Source of the DNA: Cycloclasticus sp.
Lineage (GTDB): Bacteria > Pseudomonadota > Gammaproteobacteria > Methylococcales > Cycloclasticaceae
Direction: 5' to 3'
NCBI GenBank assembly: GCA_040743155.1
Contig: JBFLJU010000001.1
Span: 1,302,001 to 1,366,000 of the forward strand
DNA length: 64,000 nucleotides
Position numbers and translations under genes: made by a program. Numbering within the stretch: position 1 is the first letter of the stretch; each line of letters opens with the position of its first letter. Below the pieces are notes generated by a model, which saw nothing but the letters and a program-made list of their open reading frames with translations, did no database searches and had not been told where the DNA came from. Below are positions 30,004 to 38,995 of this stretch, in pieces.

Positions 30004-31456
30004 TCACTAACTCACGTATCGAGGTCATTAAGTCACTTGCCAACAAGCCTTTTTCACCATTTTTTGCCGCTCGGTCACCCGCTAAGGCATGGATCATAAC
30101 AGCTAATTTGGTTGCCTCTGACAACGGGTGTTTTTGCGCCACTAATGCGGCGATAATACCTGTTAGCACATCGCCCATTCCCGCCGACGCCATTCCCGGA
30201 TTGCCCGCAGTGCACACTGAAATAACCACACCGTCGTTCACTAAACTACCGGCACCTTTCAACACAACGACACCGCCATATTGTTGTTGCAATTGCTTAA
30301 TCGCTGCAAACCTGTCTTGCTGAATGTCCATTGTTGAACAGCCCAACAAGCGAGCCGCCTCGGCAGGGTGTGGTGTTAACACCCAATTGTCACGCTTTTC
30401 AGGGGACTTAGCCAACATATTAAGAGCATCTGCATCCAGAACCATCGGTTTATTTAGTTCTAACGTTGCTTCAAACAAGGTTTCTGACCACGGCGTTTGT
30501 CCCAAACCAGGACCAACAGCTAGCAAATCACAACGCTCTGCCAACGCAAACAACTCGGCTGACGTATTTACCCCGTGGCACATCAGCTCAGGCCTCGCAA
30601 TATTAATAAAGGCCGCGTGTTCTTGCCGCGTTGCGACACTGACCAAGCCTGCACCGGCTCTTAGTGCCGCCTCACCCGTCATCCGAATGGCACCGCTATA
30701 ACCACAACAGCCCCCCAGCATTAAAACATGACCAAAATCACCTTTATGTGTGTTTTTAGCCCGTGGCAGCAAGTTTTTTTTCATTAACTCGAAGACGAGT
30801 AGTTGTGCCTCAGCGGTTTGATTTACAAGTATCTGTGAGTCTACGGATAGATCATCAAGCAACACTTCCCCACTGTGCTGAACACCATCTGCGGTAAATA
30901 GGCCGCGCTTTAAGGCTATAAAACTCAAGGTTGTATCCGCCTGCACGGATCCAGCACTTGCACAGCCGGTATTGGCGTTTAAACCGGAAGGCACATCAAC
31001 AGATAGAACCGTTAGTTCCGAAGCATTTATTAGTTCAACAGCAGCCAAAAAAGCACCCGTTAACGGTTTACTCAAGCCAGTACCAACCAACGCATCGACA
31101 ATAACACCCGAGTCAAGCACCGCTGGTAGTGTTGTGCTCAGCTCGCCAACTTCATTGTATTTCTCATAGGCACGTAAACCATCGCCACTCAATTTGCTCA
31201 CGTCGACCAGCGTATAAACTCGTGGATTAACGCCCGATTCAATTAATAATGTCGCTAACACATAACCATCGCCTGCGTTATTGCCCGCACCACAAAAGAT
31301 ATGCACCGTGTCATTTTTAGAAACCATTTGCTGAAGCTGCTGAAAAAGCGCTTGCCCAGCTCGCCGCATTAAATCAAAACCCGTTATTCCGGTTGCAGCC
31401 GTCGCTTGCTGATCCATTTGACGCACTTGCTCTACGGTAAACAATGGAAATGACAT
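29993..31456 (-). CDS. nnr: Bifunctional NAD(P)H-hydrate epimerase/dehydratase
   Basis: This enzyme repairs hydrated NADH/NADPH. The N-terminal YjeF epimerase domain (about 1-215) shows FCGAGNNAGDGYVLA and SVDVPSGLNANTG. The C-terminal ADP-dependent dehydratase (about 235-485) shows GGCCGYSGAIRM, VLDADALN, LTPHPAEAARLLG and GNPGMASAGMGDVLTG. The length of 487 is normal for the fusion. It forms a unit with tsaE; a 263-base divergent gap separates it from queG. Confidence 0.96.
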   Translation of the reverse strand: MSFPLFTVEQVRQMDQQATAATGITGFDLMRRAGQALFQQLQQMVSKNDTVHIFCGAGNNAGDGYVLATLLIESGVNPRVYTLVDVSKLSGDGLRAYEKYNEVGELSTTLPAVLDSGVIVDALVGTGLSKPLTGAFLAAVELINASELTVLSVDVPSGLNANTGCASAGSVQADTTLSFIALKRGLFTADGVQHSGEVLLDDLSVDSQILVNQTAEAQLLVFELMKKNLLPRAKNTHKGDFGHVLMLGGCCGYSGAIRMTGEAALRAGAGLVSVATRQEHAAFINIARPELMCHGVNTSAELFALAERCDLLAVGPGLGQTPWSETLFEATLELNKPMVLDADALNMLAKSPEKRDNWVLTPHPAEAARLLGCSTMDIQQDRFAAIKQLQQQYGGVVVLKGAGSLVNDGVVISVCTAGNPGMASAGMGDVLTGIIAALVAQKHPLSEATKLAVMIHALAGDRAAKNGEKGLLASDLMTSIRELVNDY

Positions 31457-31719
31457 GGTGATAATTTCTCGGTTAAGAAGAAGTTAATTCTAATCTATCT
31501 AGCTAGCTAAATCGCGTCGTGCTTTGAACATAGTGCCCATAGGGATGCTTTTTTCTACGAAAAAGTAGTTTATATCAAAGCAGCGAGTTGTTAGTGCATG
31601 GTAACCTGCCCCAATATCGAGCAGCTTGGGTTAGTTATCAATAAGAGATAGGTTTAATCTGTATTCCTGATAACAGTAACCGAAATAAAGCACTTGCAAT
31701 AAAACAACCAGTTCTTTTA

Positions 31720-32802
31720 ATGCGCATAGACGACGAATCAAACTTACAACAATTAGCCGATGAAATTAAGGCCCTCGGGCAGTCCCTAGGCTTTCAGCAA
31801 GTTGGTATTACAGATACAGACCTTTCAGAAGCAGAAACACAGTTAAACAACTGGCTCGATAAGGGCTTGCATGCTGACATGGCGTATATGCACAAGCACG
31901 GTACCAAACGCACCCGTCCCGACGAATTACACAGCGGCACCATACGTATTATATCGTGCCGCATGGACTACTTACCCGAGCCGATGAAGCAGACAAACGC
32001 GCTAATGGACGACCCTATTAGAGCGTATATTTCTCGTTACGCACTGGGCCGTGATTACCATAAAGTTATCCGCAAAAAGCTACAGCGTCTCGCCAGTTTA
32101 ATTGAACAAAAAATTGGGCCTTTTGGATACCGCGCCTTCGTTGACAGCGCCCCCGTTATGGAAAAAGCCATCGCACAAAAAGCCGGTTTAGGCTGGATTG
32201 GCAAACACAGTAATGTACTCAACAAAGAGGCTGGTTCTTGGTTTTTCCTTGGTGAGTTATACGTCGACCTAGCACTACCTATCGACCAAGCCACCGAGGA
32301 ACATTGTGGCGAATGCACCCGCTGCATCGACATATGTCCAACTCAGGCGATTATTGCTCCCTATACCGTCGATTCTAGACGCTGCATTTCATATCTAACC
32401 ATTGAATTAAAAGGCGCTATTCCCGAGCAGTTTCGCTCTTCAATGGGAAACCATATTTATGGTTGCGATGATTGCCAGCAAGTTTGCCCTTGGAATCGTT
32501 TCGCAAACTTAACAGGGGAAAAAGATTTTATCGCTCGCCATGGCTTAGACGCCATCAGCTTAATTGAGACTTTCCACTGGGACGAGAAAACCTTTCTCTC
32601 AAATACCGAAGGCTCTGCCATTCGTAGAATTGGTTATGAAAGCTGGATTAGGAACATCGCCATTGCCTTAGGTAACGCCCCATACAATGAACTTATTTTA
32701 AACGCTCTGAATAAGAAAAAAGATGACCAAAACCCTATCATCAAAGAACACGTACAGTGGGCTATTCAACAACAAAAAAACGTTTCTAATATAAAAAACT
32801 AA
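31720..32802 (+). CDS. queG: Epoxyqueuosine reductase QueG
   Basis: QueG performs the last step of queuosine synthesis in tRNA with cobalamin and two [4Fe-4S] clusters. The 360 residues include the N-terminal DUF1730 domain. Cluster motif CGECTRCIDICPTQAI begins near residue 196 and the second ligand set CDDCQQVCPWN near 249. The promoter should lie in the divergent gap 31457-31719, where I saw no clear element. Its stop codon overlaps the start of a sigma-28-type promoter for the next gene. Confidence 0.96.
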   Translation: MRIDDESNLQQLADEIKALGQSLGFQQVGITDTDLSEAETQLNNWLDKGLHADMAYMHKHGTKRTRPDELHSGTIRIISCRMDYLPEPMKQTNALMDDPIRAYISRYALGRDYHKVIRKKLQRLASLIEQKIGPFGYRAFVDSAPVMEKAIAQKAGLGWIGKHSNVLNKEAGSWFFLGELYVDLALPIDQATEEHCGECTRCIDICPTQAIIAPYTVDSRRCISYLTIELKGAIPEQFRSSMGNHIYGCDDCQQVCPWNRFANLTGEKDFIARHGLDAISLIETFHWDEKTFLSNTEGSAIRRIGYESWIRNIAIALGNAPYNELILNALNKKKDDQNPIIKEHVQWAIQQQKNVSNIKN

Positions 32803-32826
32803 AGTTTAAGCCACACCGACCGTTAA
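32800..32826 (+). promoter_or_regulatory. Sigma-28 (FliA) promoter for the chemoreceptor gene
   Basis: TAAAGTTT (32800-32807), an 11-base spacer and ACCGTTAA (32819-32826) match the FliA consensus TAAAGTTT-N11-GCCGATAA at 14 of 16 positions with ideal spacing. The -35 element begins with the queG stop codon. Transcription would start near 32834, about 34 bases before the receptor ATG. Confidence 0.8.
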
Positions 32827-32867
32827 GTTAATACATACCAACAATAACTAAAATATTCTGAGGAAAA

Positions 32868-34568
32868 ATGGAAAAATCACGCCAGTACCCTATCCAAACT
32901 TTATTTCCCGTCTTTGCTGTTAGCATTATCGTTGCTTCCGCTTGCGGCTTACTCATTGGGTATCTCACGCCGGACCAAACAAACGCCATGGTAACCGCCG
33001 TTTTAATCGCGTTATTCTCTGCTCTATCAACCCTCTCTGTTGTTTTTACTTTATCTTTACGGCCCACCTTTCGATCGCTTGGCTCCATCGAAGATGCGCT
33101 CAACACAAACAAAAGAATACCGGAAGAAGAAGCCAGCGCCATTGCTAAAAACTCTCTAGTTAAGCACCTAAATACCGCCATCAATAAATATGTCGGCGAT
33201 TTCCATCAGCGTGCTAAACGCTTAGGCAATAGTGGCAACACCATTGCTATTGGCTCTGCTGAAGTATCCGGTTTTGTCGACACCCTAAACAAGACTATCC
33301 AAGGTCAAGCTGATAAGGCCACTCAAATCTCCAGCGCTGCAGAGGAAATCTCACAATCTACAAGCCAAATTGCAGAGCTTCTAGTAGAAGCCGTTAGTGC
33401 CGCCGCTAGAACCAATTCCTCTTGTACCGAGGGTGAACTCGCTATTAATAGCGCCATTAGCACCATTCATAGCGTCAACAATCAAGTGCAATCAACCTCT
33501 GATTCAATTCGCAGCCTTAAAGCCAAATCAGAACAAATACAGTCCATCACAGAAGTTATCAACAGTGTTGCAGATCAAACCAACCTGCTAGCCTTAAATG
33601 CCGCCATTGAAGCTGCTCGTGCAGGCGAACATGGCCGAGGGTTTGCCGTGGTAGCTGACCAAGTCCGTGAATTGGCAAACAAAACAGCCACAGCCACCAG
33701 TGACATTGCAAAAATGCTTGGGGAAATTAGTAGCGAAACGGGTACTGCTGTCAACATCATGGAAAAATTAGAAGTGGACGTAAATGAGGTGGTTGGATCA
33801 ACCGAACTCATCGGACAGTCTCTTCAGACCATTAACGCCGAAGCCTCTGCCTCCGAGCAGCAAGCACGCGATATCCAACAGATGATCGAAGAACACGTCT
33901 TAGCGACCTCTGAAATTTCCAATTCAATTGATCATATACGTGAAGAACTTGAACACACAGAAAAAGAGTCACTCGCAGCATCCGATCAGGCGATGCAATT
34001 GGCTGCTATATCCGAGACTATCTACAATGATTTATCGATGTTCAACCTAGGCACATTTCACGACGAAGTGAAAAAAATGGGCAAACAAATGGCACAAGAA
34101 GTACAGTCATTATTTGAATCTTCCATTAAGAATAATACGATACCTGAAAACTATTTATTTGACCGTGAATATAAAGCTATTTCAGGCACAGACCCACAAA
34201 AATTCAACACTAAATATGATAATTTCTGTGATGCGACCTTACCTTTAATTCAGGAAAAATTTCTAAACAATGAAAGAGTAATATACGCAGCTTGTACCGA
34301 TCCGAATGGCTACATTCCAACACATAACAATAAATTTGCTAAGGCCCCCACAGGCGATTATCAAACCGACTTGGTCAGTAGCCGGAGTAAACGTATATAC
34401 CAAGACCCAACAGCAGTTCGTTGCGGTTCACACACCCAAGATTTTTTATTACAAACGTATAAACGCGATACTGGAGAAATTTTCCACGACTTATCTGTCC
34501 CAATATACGTTAATGGTCAACATTGGGGTGGTGTACGCATGGGGTATAAAGCCGATGCCACTGCTTAG
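32868..34568 (+). CDS. Methyl-accepting chemotaxis protein with a C-terminal extra domain
   Basis: Chemoreceptors pass ligand signals to CheA/CheW. The N-terminus has two close membrane segments (about 8-30 and 38-62) and no real periplasmic sensing domain. A long coiled signalling domain follows, with the highly conserved hairpin tip [21 protein letters not shown] and [15 protein letters not shown] at about 232-270. After residue about 425 comes a separate domain of about 140 residues with [15 protein letters not shown] and HWGGVRMGY, which looks like a soluble Cache/PAS-type sensor. Sensing is thus probably cytoplasmic and C-terminal. No CheR-tethering pentapeptide ends the protein. The ribosome binding site is GAGGA five bases before the ATG. 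Confidence 0.92.
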   Translation: MEKSRQYPIQTLFPVFAVSIIVASACGLLIGYLTPDQTNAMVTAVLIALFSALSTLSVVFTLSLRPTFRSLGSIEDALNTNKRIPEEEASAIAKNSLVKHLNTAINKYVGDFHQRAKRLGNSGNTIAIGSAEVSGFVDTLNKTIQGQADKATQISSAAEEISQSTSQIAELLVEAVSAAARTNSSCTEGELAINSAISTIHSVNNQVQSTSDSIRSLKAKSEQIQSITEVINSVADQTNLLALNAAIEAARAGEHGRGFAVVADQVRELANKTATATSDIAKMLGEISSETGTAVNIMEKLEVDVNEVVGSTELIGQSLQTINAEASASEQQARDIQQMIEEHVLATSEISNSIDHIREELEHTEKESLAASDQAMQLAAISETIYNDLSMFNLGTFHDEVKKMGKQMAQEVQSLFESSIKNNTIPENYLFDREYKAISGTDPQKFNTKYDNFCDATLPLIQEKFLNNERVIYAACTDPNGYIPTHNNKFAKAPTGDYQTDLVSSRSKRIYQDPTAVRCGSHTQDFLLQTYKRDTGEIFHDLSVPIYVNGQHWGGVRMGYKADATA

Positions 34569-35110
34569 ACTTTGATAAAATTTTCTCTGTAATGCTTCAG
34601 TTCTTCAATCGACTCAATGACATCATCTAAGGCTTGATGAGTCGCTTTCTTCTTGAAACCCTTCATAACATCCGGTGCCCAACGACTCGCCAACTCCTTT
34701 AGAGTGCTAACGTCCAAGTTCCTGTAATGAAAAAAAGTTTCAAGCGTTGGCATGTAATTGGCCATAAAGCGTCGATCTTGGCAGATGCTATTCCCACACA
34801 TGGGTGAGGCACCTTTTGGAACCCATTGCTCTAGAAATTTGATCGTTTGTTGCTCAGCATCACTTTCAGTCAGCGGACTTTTTAATACACGTTCAATCAA
34901 CCCCGACTGGCCATGATGTTTTTGATTCCAATCATCCATCGCATCCATCGTTTGCTTTGTCTGATGTACCGCTAACACGGGTCCTTGAGCGAGAATCCTC
35001 AAGTCCTTATCAGTGACAACAGTCGCTATTTCAATGATAGAATCTGTGGCAGGCTCTAAACCTGTCATTTCAAGATCGATCCAAATTAAGTTTTGCTTGT
35101 CTTGAGACAT
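34565..35110 (-). CDS. orn: Oligoribonuclease
   Basis: Orn is the DEDDh exonuclease that clears 2-5-nucleotide RNAs and pGpG, the end product of c-di-GMP breakdown. The 181 residues show WIDLEMTGL (DxE) near the start, the Exo II/III acids and [11 protein letters not shown] at the C-terminal Exo III site. It is convergent with the chemoreceptor gene and overlaps it by four bases sharing TTAG/CTAA. Confidence 0.97.
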   Translation of the reverse strand: MSQDKQNLIWIDLEMTGLEPATDSIIEIATVVTDKDLRILAQGPVLAVHQTKQTMDAMDDWNQKHHGQSGLIERVLKSPLTESDAEQQTIKFLEQWVPKGASPMCGNSICQDRRFMANYMPTLETFFHYRNLDVSTLKELASRWAPDVMKGFKKKATHQALDDVIESIEELKHYRENFIKV

Positions 35111-35163
35111 TTAATGACCTTTTAAGTTAGAAATATAAATTACACCGGTATATTAATGAAATT

Positions 35164-36417
35164 ATGAACGAATTTAGCTATATATTTTTATTTTTTTTAG
35201 TGACATCGCTATTGCTTAAACTTTGGCTGAATAAACGTCAGATGAGCCATGTTATGTACCATCGAGACAGTGTACCGGATGATTTCAAAGGTAAAATTGA
35301 TCTGGACGCACACCAAAAGGCTGCTGATTACACCATCGCTAAGACTAAAGTGGCTAACTTAAACACCATTCTGGGCAGCGCTTTATTAGTCGTGTTGACA
35401 TTAGGTGGCATCATCAATGTCCTTGTCGACGCCTCTCAAGCTTATATTAATAATGATATTTGGTCGGGCGTTGCCCTGATCATGTGTGTTTTTATTGCTT
35501 CCCACCTTATCGAACTGCCGATTTCCATCTACCAAACATTCAATATCGAGCAAGCATTTGGCTTTAACCGGACAACCGTTGGGCAATTTATTAAAGACCA
35601 ATTCTTACAAATCGCCTTAATGCTCACCATTGGCCTGCCTCTTTTATATGCCTTGCTTTGGGTCATGGCAAAAATGGGCGATTATTGGTGGGTCTATGCT
35701 TGGCTACTAACCATTAGCTTCACTTTTTTTATGACATGGCTTGTGCCCACCTTTATTGCCCCACTATTTAACAAGTTCACACCGCTTGAAGATGAGGCGT
35801 TAAAGTCGCGAATCACACAGCTATTCGAACGCTGCGGCTTTAACAGCAAAGGTATCTACGTAATGGATGGATCACGTCGTTCAGGTCATGGCAACGCCTA
35901 CTTCACCGGCATTGGTAACAATAAGCGAATCGTCTTTTTTGACACGCTAATAGAATCACTAAATACCGATGAAATTGAAGCCGTACTGGCCCATGAGCTC
36001 GGCCATTTTAAGTGTAAACACATCACTAAACAGATGTTTGTTTCGACCGGCGTAACGCTCATTGGCTTCGCTCTTTTGGGCTGGCTAAAACAACAAAATT
36101 GGTTTTTTGATGGCCTTGGTGTGTTGCAAATTAATGATGCAATTGCTCTACTGCTTTTTATTCTTGTCACCCCAATTTTTACGACTTTTCTACAACCTAT
36201 CGGTAGTTACTTTCAACGTAAATTTGAATTTGAGGCGGACGCCTTTGCAAGCACCATGGCTAAACCTGAACATCTCATTCAAGCGTTGGTTAAATTGTAT
36301 CGCGAGAATGCCAGCACACTAACGCCAGACCCACTTTACTCAAGCTTTCACCATAGCCATCCACCAGCGGGGGTTAGAATTAACCATCTGAAGAGTCTAG
36401 CCAATTCAGCGTCATAA
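35164..36417 (+). CDS. M48-family membrane zinc metalloprotease (Ste24/CAAX-protease type)
   Basis: This is an integral membrane endopeptidase with the zinc motif HELGH at residues 277-281 and the third-ligand region EFEADAFA (about 356-363). The 417 residues with about seven membrane segments and an N-terminal CAAX_prenyl_protease-1-like region (RTTVGQFIKDQ) match Ste24-type M48A proteins rather than HtpX (about 290 residues). The substrate is unknown; envelope protein quality control is likely. It is divergent from orn with a 53-base gap and runs directly into a small cytochrome gene. Confidence 0.92.
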   Translation: MNEFSYIFLFFLVTSLLLKLWLNKRQMSHVMYHRDSVPDDFKGKIDLDAHQKAADYTIAKTKVANLNTILGSALLVVLTLGGIINVLVDASQAYINNDIWSGVALIMCVFIASHLIELPISIYQTFNIEQAFGFNRTTVGQFIKDQFLQIALMLTIGLPLLYALLWVMAKMGDYWWVYAWLLTISFTFFMTWLVPTFIAPLFNKFTPLEDEALKSRITQLFERCGFNSKGIYVMDGSRRSGHGNAYFTGIGNNKRIVFFDTLIESLNTDEIEAVLAHELGHFKCKHITKQMFVSTGVTLIGFALLGWLKQQNWFFDGLGVLQINDAIALLLFILVTPIFTTFLQPIGSYFQRKFEFEADAFASTMAKPEHLIQALVKLYRENASTLTPDPLYSSFHHSHPPAGVRINHLKSLANSAS

Positions 36418-36431
36418 CATTGAGATGTGAC

Positions 36432-36725
36432 ATGACAATAAAACAAAGCATCATTATCAGCTATTTGATATTACTGTCTTTTAACAGCCACGCGGTCGAC
36501 ATTAATAACGGAAAAGCTCTGCATACAGAGTATTGCTTAACCTGTCACACTACAACTAAGTACACCGCTAAAAATCACAAGGTTCGCGACCTAGCGACAC
36601 TTGAAAGCCGAGTAAAACGTTGCGACTTTTCACTAGGCACGCAGTGGTTCGATGAAGATATTGCAGATGTTGTTGCCTATTTAAACCAAGACTTTTATCA
36701 CTTTAAAACTGAATACAATAAATAA
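36432..36725 (+). CDS. Small periplasmic monohaem cytochrome c-like protein without an obvious axial methionine
   Basis: The product of 97 residues has an Arg-poor signal peptide (about 1-21, cut after SHA) and one haem-binding CLTCH motif (35-39). No methionine follows the motif, so the usual sixth ligand is missing, and an extra cysteine sits in RVKRCDFSLG. The end WFDEDIADVVAYLNQDFYHF resembles the C-terminal helix of class I cytochromes. The chosen ATG has GAG seven bases upstream; a TTG at 36420 would only add four residues. The function is unknown. Confidence 0.75.
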   Translation: MTIKQSIIISYLILLSFNSHAVDINNGKALHTEYCLTCHTTTKYTAKNHKVRDLATLESRVKRCDFSLGTQWFDEDIADVVAYLNQDFYHFKTEYNK

Positions 36726-36765
36726 TGCTATCAAATAATATCCGTTCTAATTAGGCTAATGGTAT

Positions 36766-37695
36766 ATGAGCAAAAATAGACAGTTAAGCCACACTAAACA
36801 AGATAGCGCGTCACTTCTAAAAGGTAGGATCATAGCCCACTTGGGCAAAGCCTTACTGGTGGAGGATAACGAGGGGCAAACCGCTCTTTGTAAAAAACGC
36901 ACACAACTCGAACAGCCTGCCGTTGGAGATTATGTTGAGTGGATAAAAACAGAAGACGGCGCTGGACGCGTGGAAAAGATCCTAGAACGTAGGTCTTTGC
37001 TGTCTAGGCCTGCCAAAAATGGTAACACACGACCTGTTGCAGCTAATCTAGATCAAATCGTTGCTATTCTAGCCGTTAAACCCACGATAGATCCGCTACT
37101 ACTCGACCAATACCTCATCGTTTGTGAACTTCAAGAAATAAGGCCGCTCATTGTATTGAATAAGACTGACCTTCTTGATGAAAAATCCAAAGAATATATC
37201 GATGACTTAGTCTTAGTGTATAGAAATCTAGGTTATGAAGTCATTGAGATCAGTGCCATTAGCAAAACGGGGTTAGACACCTTAAGGGAACGCTTGAGAA
37301 ATGAAACCAGTATTTTAGTGGGACAGTCTGGTGTGGGCAAATCGACGATTACTAACGCTTTATTACCCGACTTGGAATTGCAAACAAAAACGCTATCCAC
37401 CGCATCAGGTTTAGGCAAGCACACGACCACTTCAACAAACCTGTATAAATTACCTGAAGGTGGTGACATTATTGACAGCCCGGGTGTCAATATTTTTGGC
37501 TTAGCTCACATTACCGAACAGAATTTGGCCTATGGCTACCGTGAAATTAAGCAACTGGCCGACCAGTGTAAGTATTCAAATTGCATGCATTTAAAAGAAC
37601 CAAAATGCGCGGTTAAAGACGGTGTTGAAAGCGGTGAAGTTTCAAAACAGCGTTATTTACGCTATTTAAAATTAAGAGATAAATTATCGTATTAG
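36766..37695 (+). CDS. rsgA: Ribosome small-subunit-dependent GTPase RsgA
   Basis: RsgA is a circularly permuted GTPase that checks late 30S maturation. The order is OB domain (about 18-90), NKTD, P-loop GQSGVGKST, DSPGV, then the zinc knuckle CxxxxCxHxxxxxC (CKYSNCMHLKEPKC). The 309 residues are a normal length. It overlaps the convergent HIT gene by four bases. Confidence 0.97.
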   Translation: MSKNRQLSHTKQDSASLLKGRIIAHLGKALLVEDNEGQTALCKKRTQLEQPAVGDYVEWIKTEDGAGRVEKILERRSLLSRPAKNGNTRPVAANLDQIVAILAVKPTIDPLLLDQYLIVCELQEIRPLIVLNKTDLLDEKSKEYIDDLVLVYRNLGYEVIEISAISKTGLDTLRERLRNETSILVGQSGVGKSTITNALLPDLELQTKTLSTASGLGKHTTTSTNLYKLPEGGDIIDSPGVNIFGLAHITEQNLAYGYREIKQLADQCKYSNCMHLKEPKCAVKDGVESGEVSKQRYLRYLKLRDKLSY

Positions 37696-38036
37696 CCCGG
37701 TGGCCACTGCATTGCTCGACCACCTAATAAATGCAAGTGGATATGATAAACCTCCTGCCCTGCATCCTGTTTGCAGTTAAAAACCGTTCGATACCCAGAA
37801 TCTGCTAGCCCTTCCATTTCCGCTACTTTTTTAGCGGCTTGTACGATCTCACCGATTAGCAGCGTATCTTCCTCGGCCATATCTGCCAACGTTGGAATAT
37901 GTTTTTTAGGAATCACTAAAACATGGGTCGGTGCCCGTGGATTAATATCCCTAAACGCTAAAATAGAATCCGTTTCATAGACAATATCTGGCGTAATCTC
38001 ACCGTTCGCCATTTTACAAAATAAACAATCACTCAT
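37692..38036 (-). CDS. hinT: HIT-family purine nucleoside phosphoramidase (HinT type)
   Basis: The 114-residue protein has the histidine triad HIHLHLL (98-104) and the N-terminal CLFCKMANGEITPDIVYE with two cysteines. HinT-type enzymes hydrolyse adenosine phosphoramidates. It is convergent with rsgA and lies 11 bases after recR. Confidence 0.93.
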   Translation of the reverse strand: MSDCLFCKMANGEITPDIVYETDSILAFRDINPRAPTHVLVIPKKHIPTLADMAEEDTLLIGEIVQAAKKVAEMEGLADSGYRTVFNCKQDAGQEVYHIHLHLLGGRAMQWPPG

Positions 38037-38047
38037 TCTCGCCTCCT

Positions 38048-38644
38048 TTACACTTCACTACGGCCACTAAACGCATGCGATAGTGTGCCACTGTCAATAT
38101 ATTCTAGTTCGCCGCCAAATGGCACGCCGTGCGCAATCCGTGTTGCTTTGATATGGTGTTTCTTAGCCATTTCACTGATGTAGTGAGCTGTCGCCTCACC
38201 TTCAACGGTTGGATTGGTGGCTAAAATAATTTCTTTGATCGCACCTAACTTGAATCTGTCGACTAGTTTATCTAAGCCAATTTCAGCCGGCCCCAAACCA
38301 TCTAACGGTGACAAACGACCATTGAGTACGAAGTACAAGCCTTTAAACGATGTCGCCCCTTCTACCGCCATGACATCAGCCGGCGTTTCTACAATACACA
38401 ATAATTCTTGGTCACGACGATCGTCCGAACATAAGCCACAAATTTCGGATGAAGTCAGTGTTTGGCAAGCCGTACAATGGCCTATCTTCTCGACCGCTTC
38501 AGCCAAGCTTTGCGCTAACTTAAACGCCCCTTGACGATCACGTTCTAACAGGTGAAACGCCATCCGCTGAGCCGATTTTTGACCTACGCCAGGCAAGCAA
38601 CGCAGTGCCTGCATAAGGTCCTGTAGAACGGGTTCTGACAGCAT
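38048..38644 (-). CDS. recR: Recombination protein RecR
   Basis: RecR is a ring-forming partner of RecF/RecO that loads RecA at gaps. The 198 residues include the helix-hairpin-helix LRCLPGVGQKSAQRMAFHLL, the zinc finger CTAC...CGLC (about 57-72), the Toprim domain with CIVE and the C-terminal Walker B-like region. It belongs to the dnaX-ybaB-recR unit. Confidence 0.97.
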   Translation of the reverse strand: MLSEPVLQDLMQALRCLPGVGQKSAQRMAFHLLERDRQGAFKLAQSLAEAVEKIGHCTACQTLTSSEICGLCSDDRRDQELLCIVETPADVMAVEGATSFKGLYFVLNGRLSPLDGLGPAEIGLDKLVDRFKLGAIKEIILATNPTVEGEATAHYISEMAKKHHIKATRIAHGVPFGGELEYIDSGTLSHAFSGRSEV

Positions 38645-38645
38645 A

Positions 38646-38975
38646 TTAGAACGGTAATTTAAAACCAGGGGGTAATGGAATACCTGCTGTCATACCGGCC
38701 ATACTCTCTTTGTTTTCCACTTCAACCTTACGAACGGCATCATTAATCGCCGACACAATTAGGTCTTCTAGCATTTCTTGGTCATTATCTTCGATGAGAC
38801 TTGGGTCAATCGTCAGCTTTCGAGCTTCATGCTTGCCCGTCAGAACAATTTTAACGAGACCAGCGCCGGACTCACCTGTTACTTCAAGTTCTGCAAGTTT
38901 TTGCTGCGCCTCTTGCATCTTTTCCTGCATTTTTTGCGCTTGTTGCATTAAATCACCTAATTGGTTCTTCATCAT
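38646..38975 (-). CDS. ybaB: Nucleoid-associated protein YbaB/EbfC
   Basis: This 109-residue dimeric DNA-binding protein forms part of nucleoid organisation. It has the N-terminal coiled helix ([24 protein letters not shown]), [20 protein letters not shown] and a C-terminal [12 protein letters not shown] tail, all family hallmarks. It lies between dnaX and recR, one base from recR. Confidence 0.95.
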   Translation of the reverse strand: MMKNQLGDLMQQAQKMQEKMQEAQQKLAELEVTGESGAGLVKIVLTGKHEARKLTIDPSLIEDNDQEMLEDLIVSAINDAVRKVEVENKESMAGMTAGIPLPPGFKLPF

Positions 38976-38995
38976 TTCTCCGTACTGTATTCTGG

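Noticed and set aside
31457-31719. Divergent gap between nnr and queG as a riboswitch or small RNA
   Set aside because: Only a weak T-rich/A-rich hairpin near 31552 was seen; nothing resembles a known riboswitch or RNA.
36420-36431. TTG start for the small cytochrome
   Set aside because: The ATG at 36432 has a better ribosome binding site and a proper signal peptide; the difference is only four residues.
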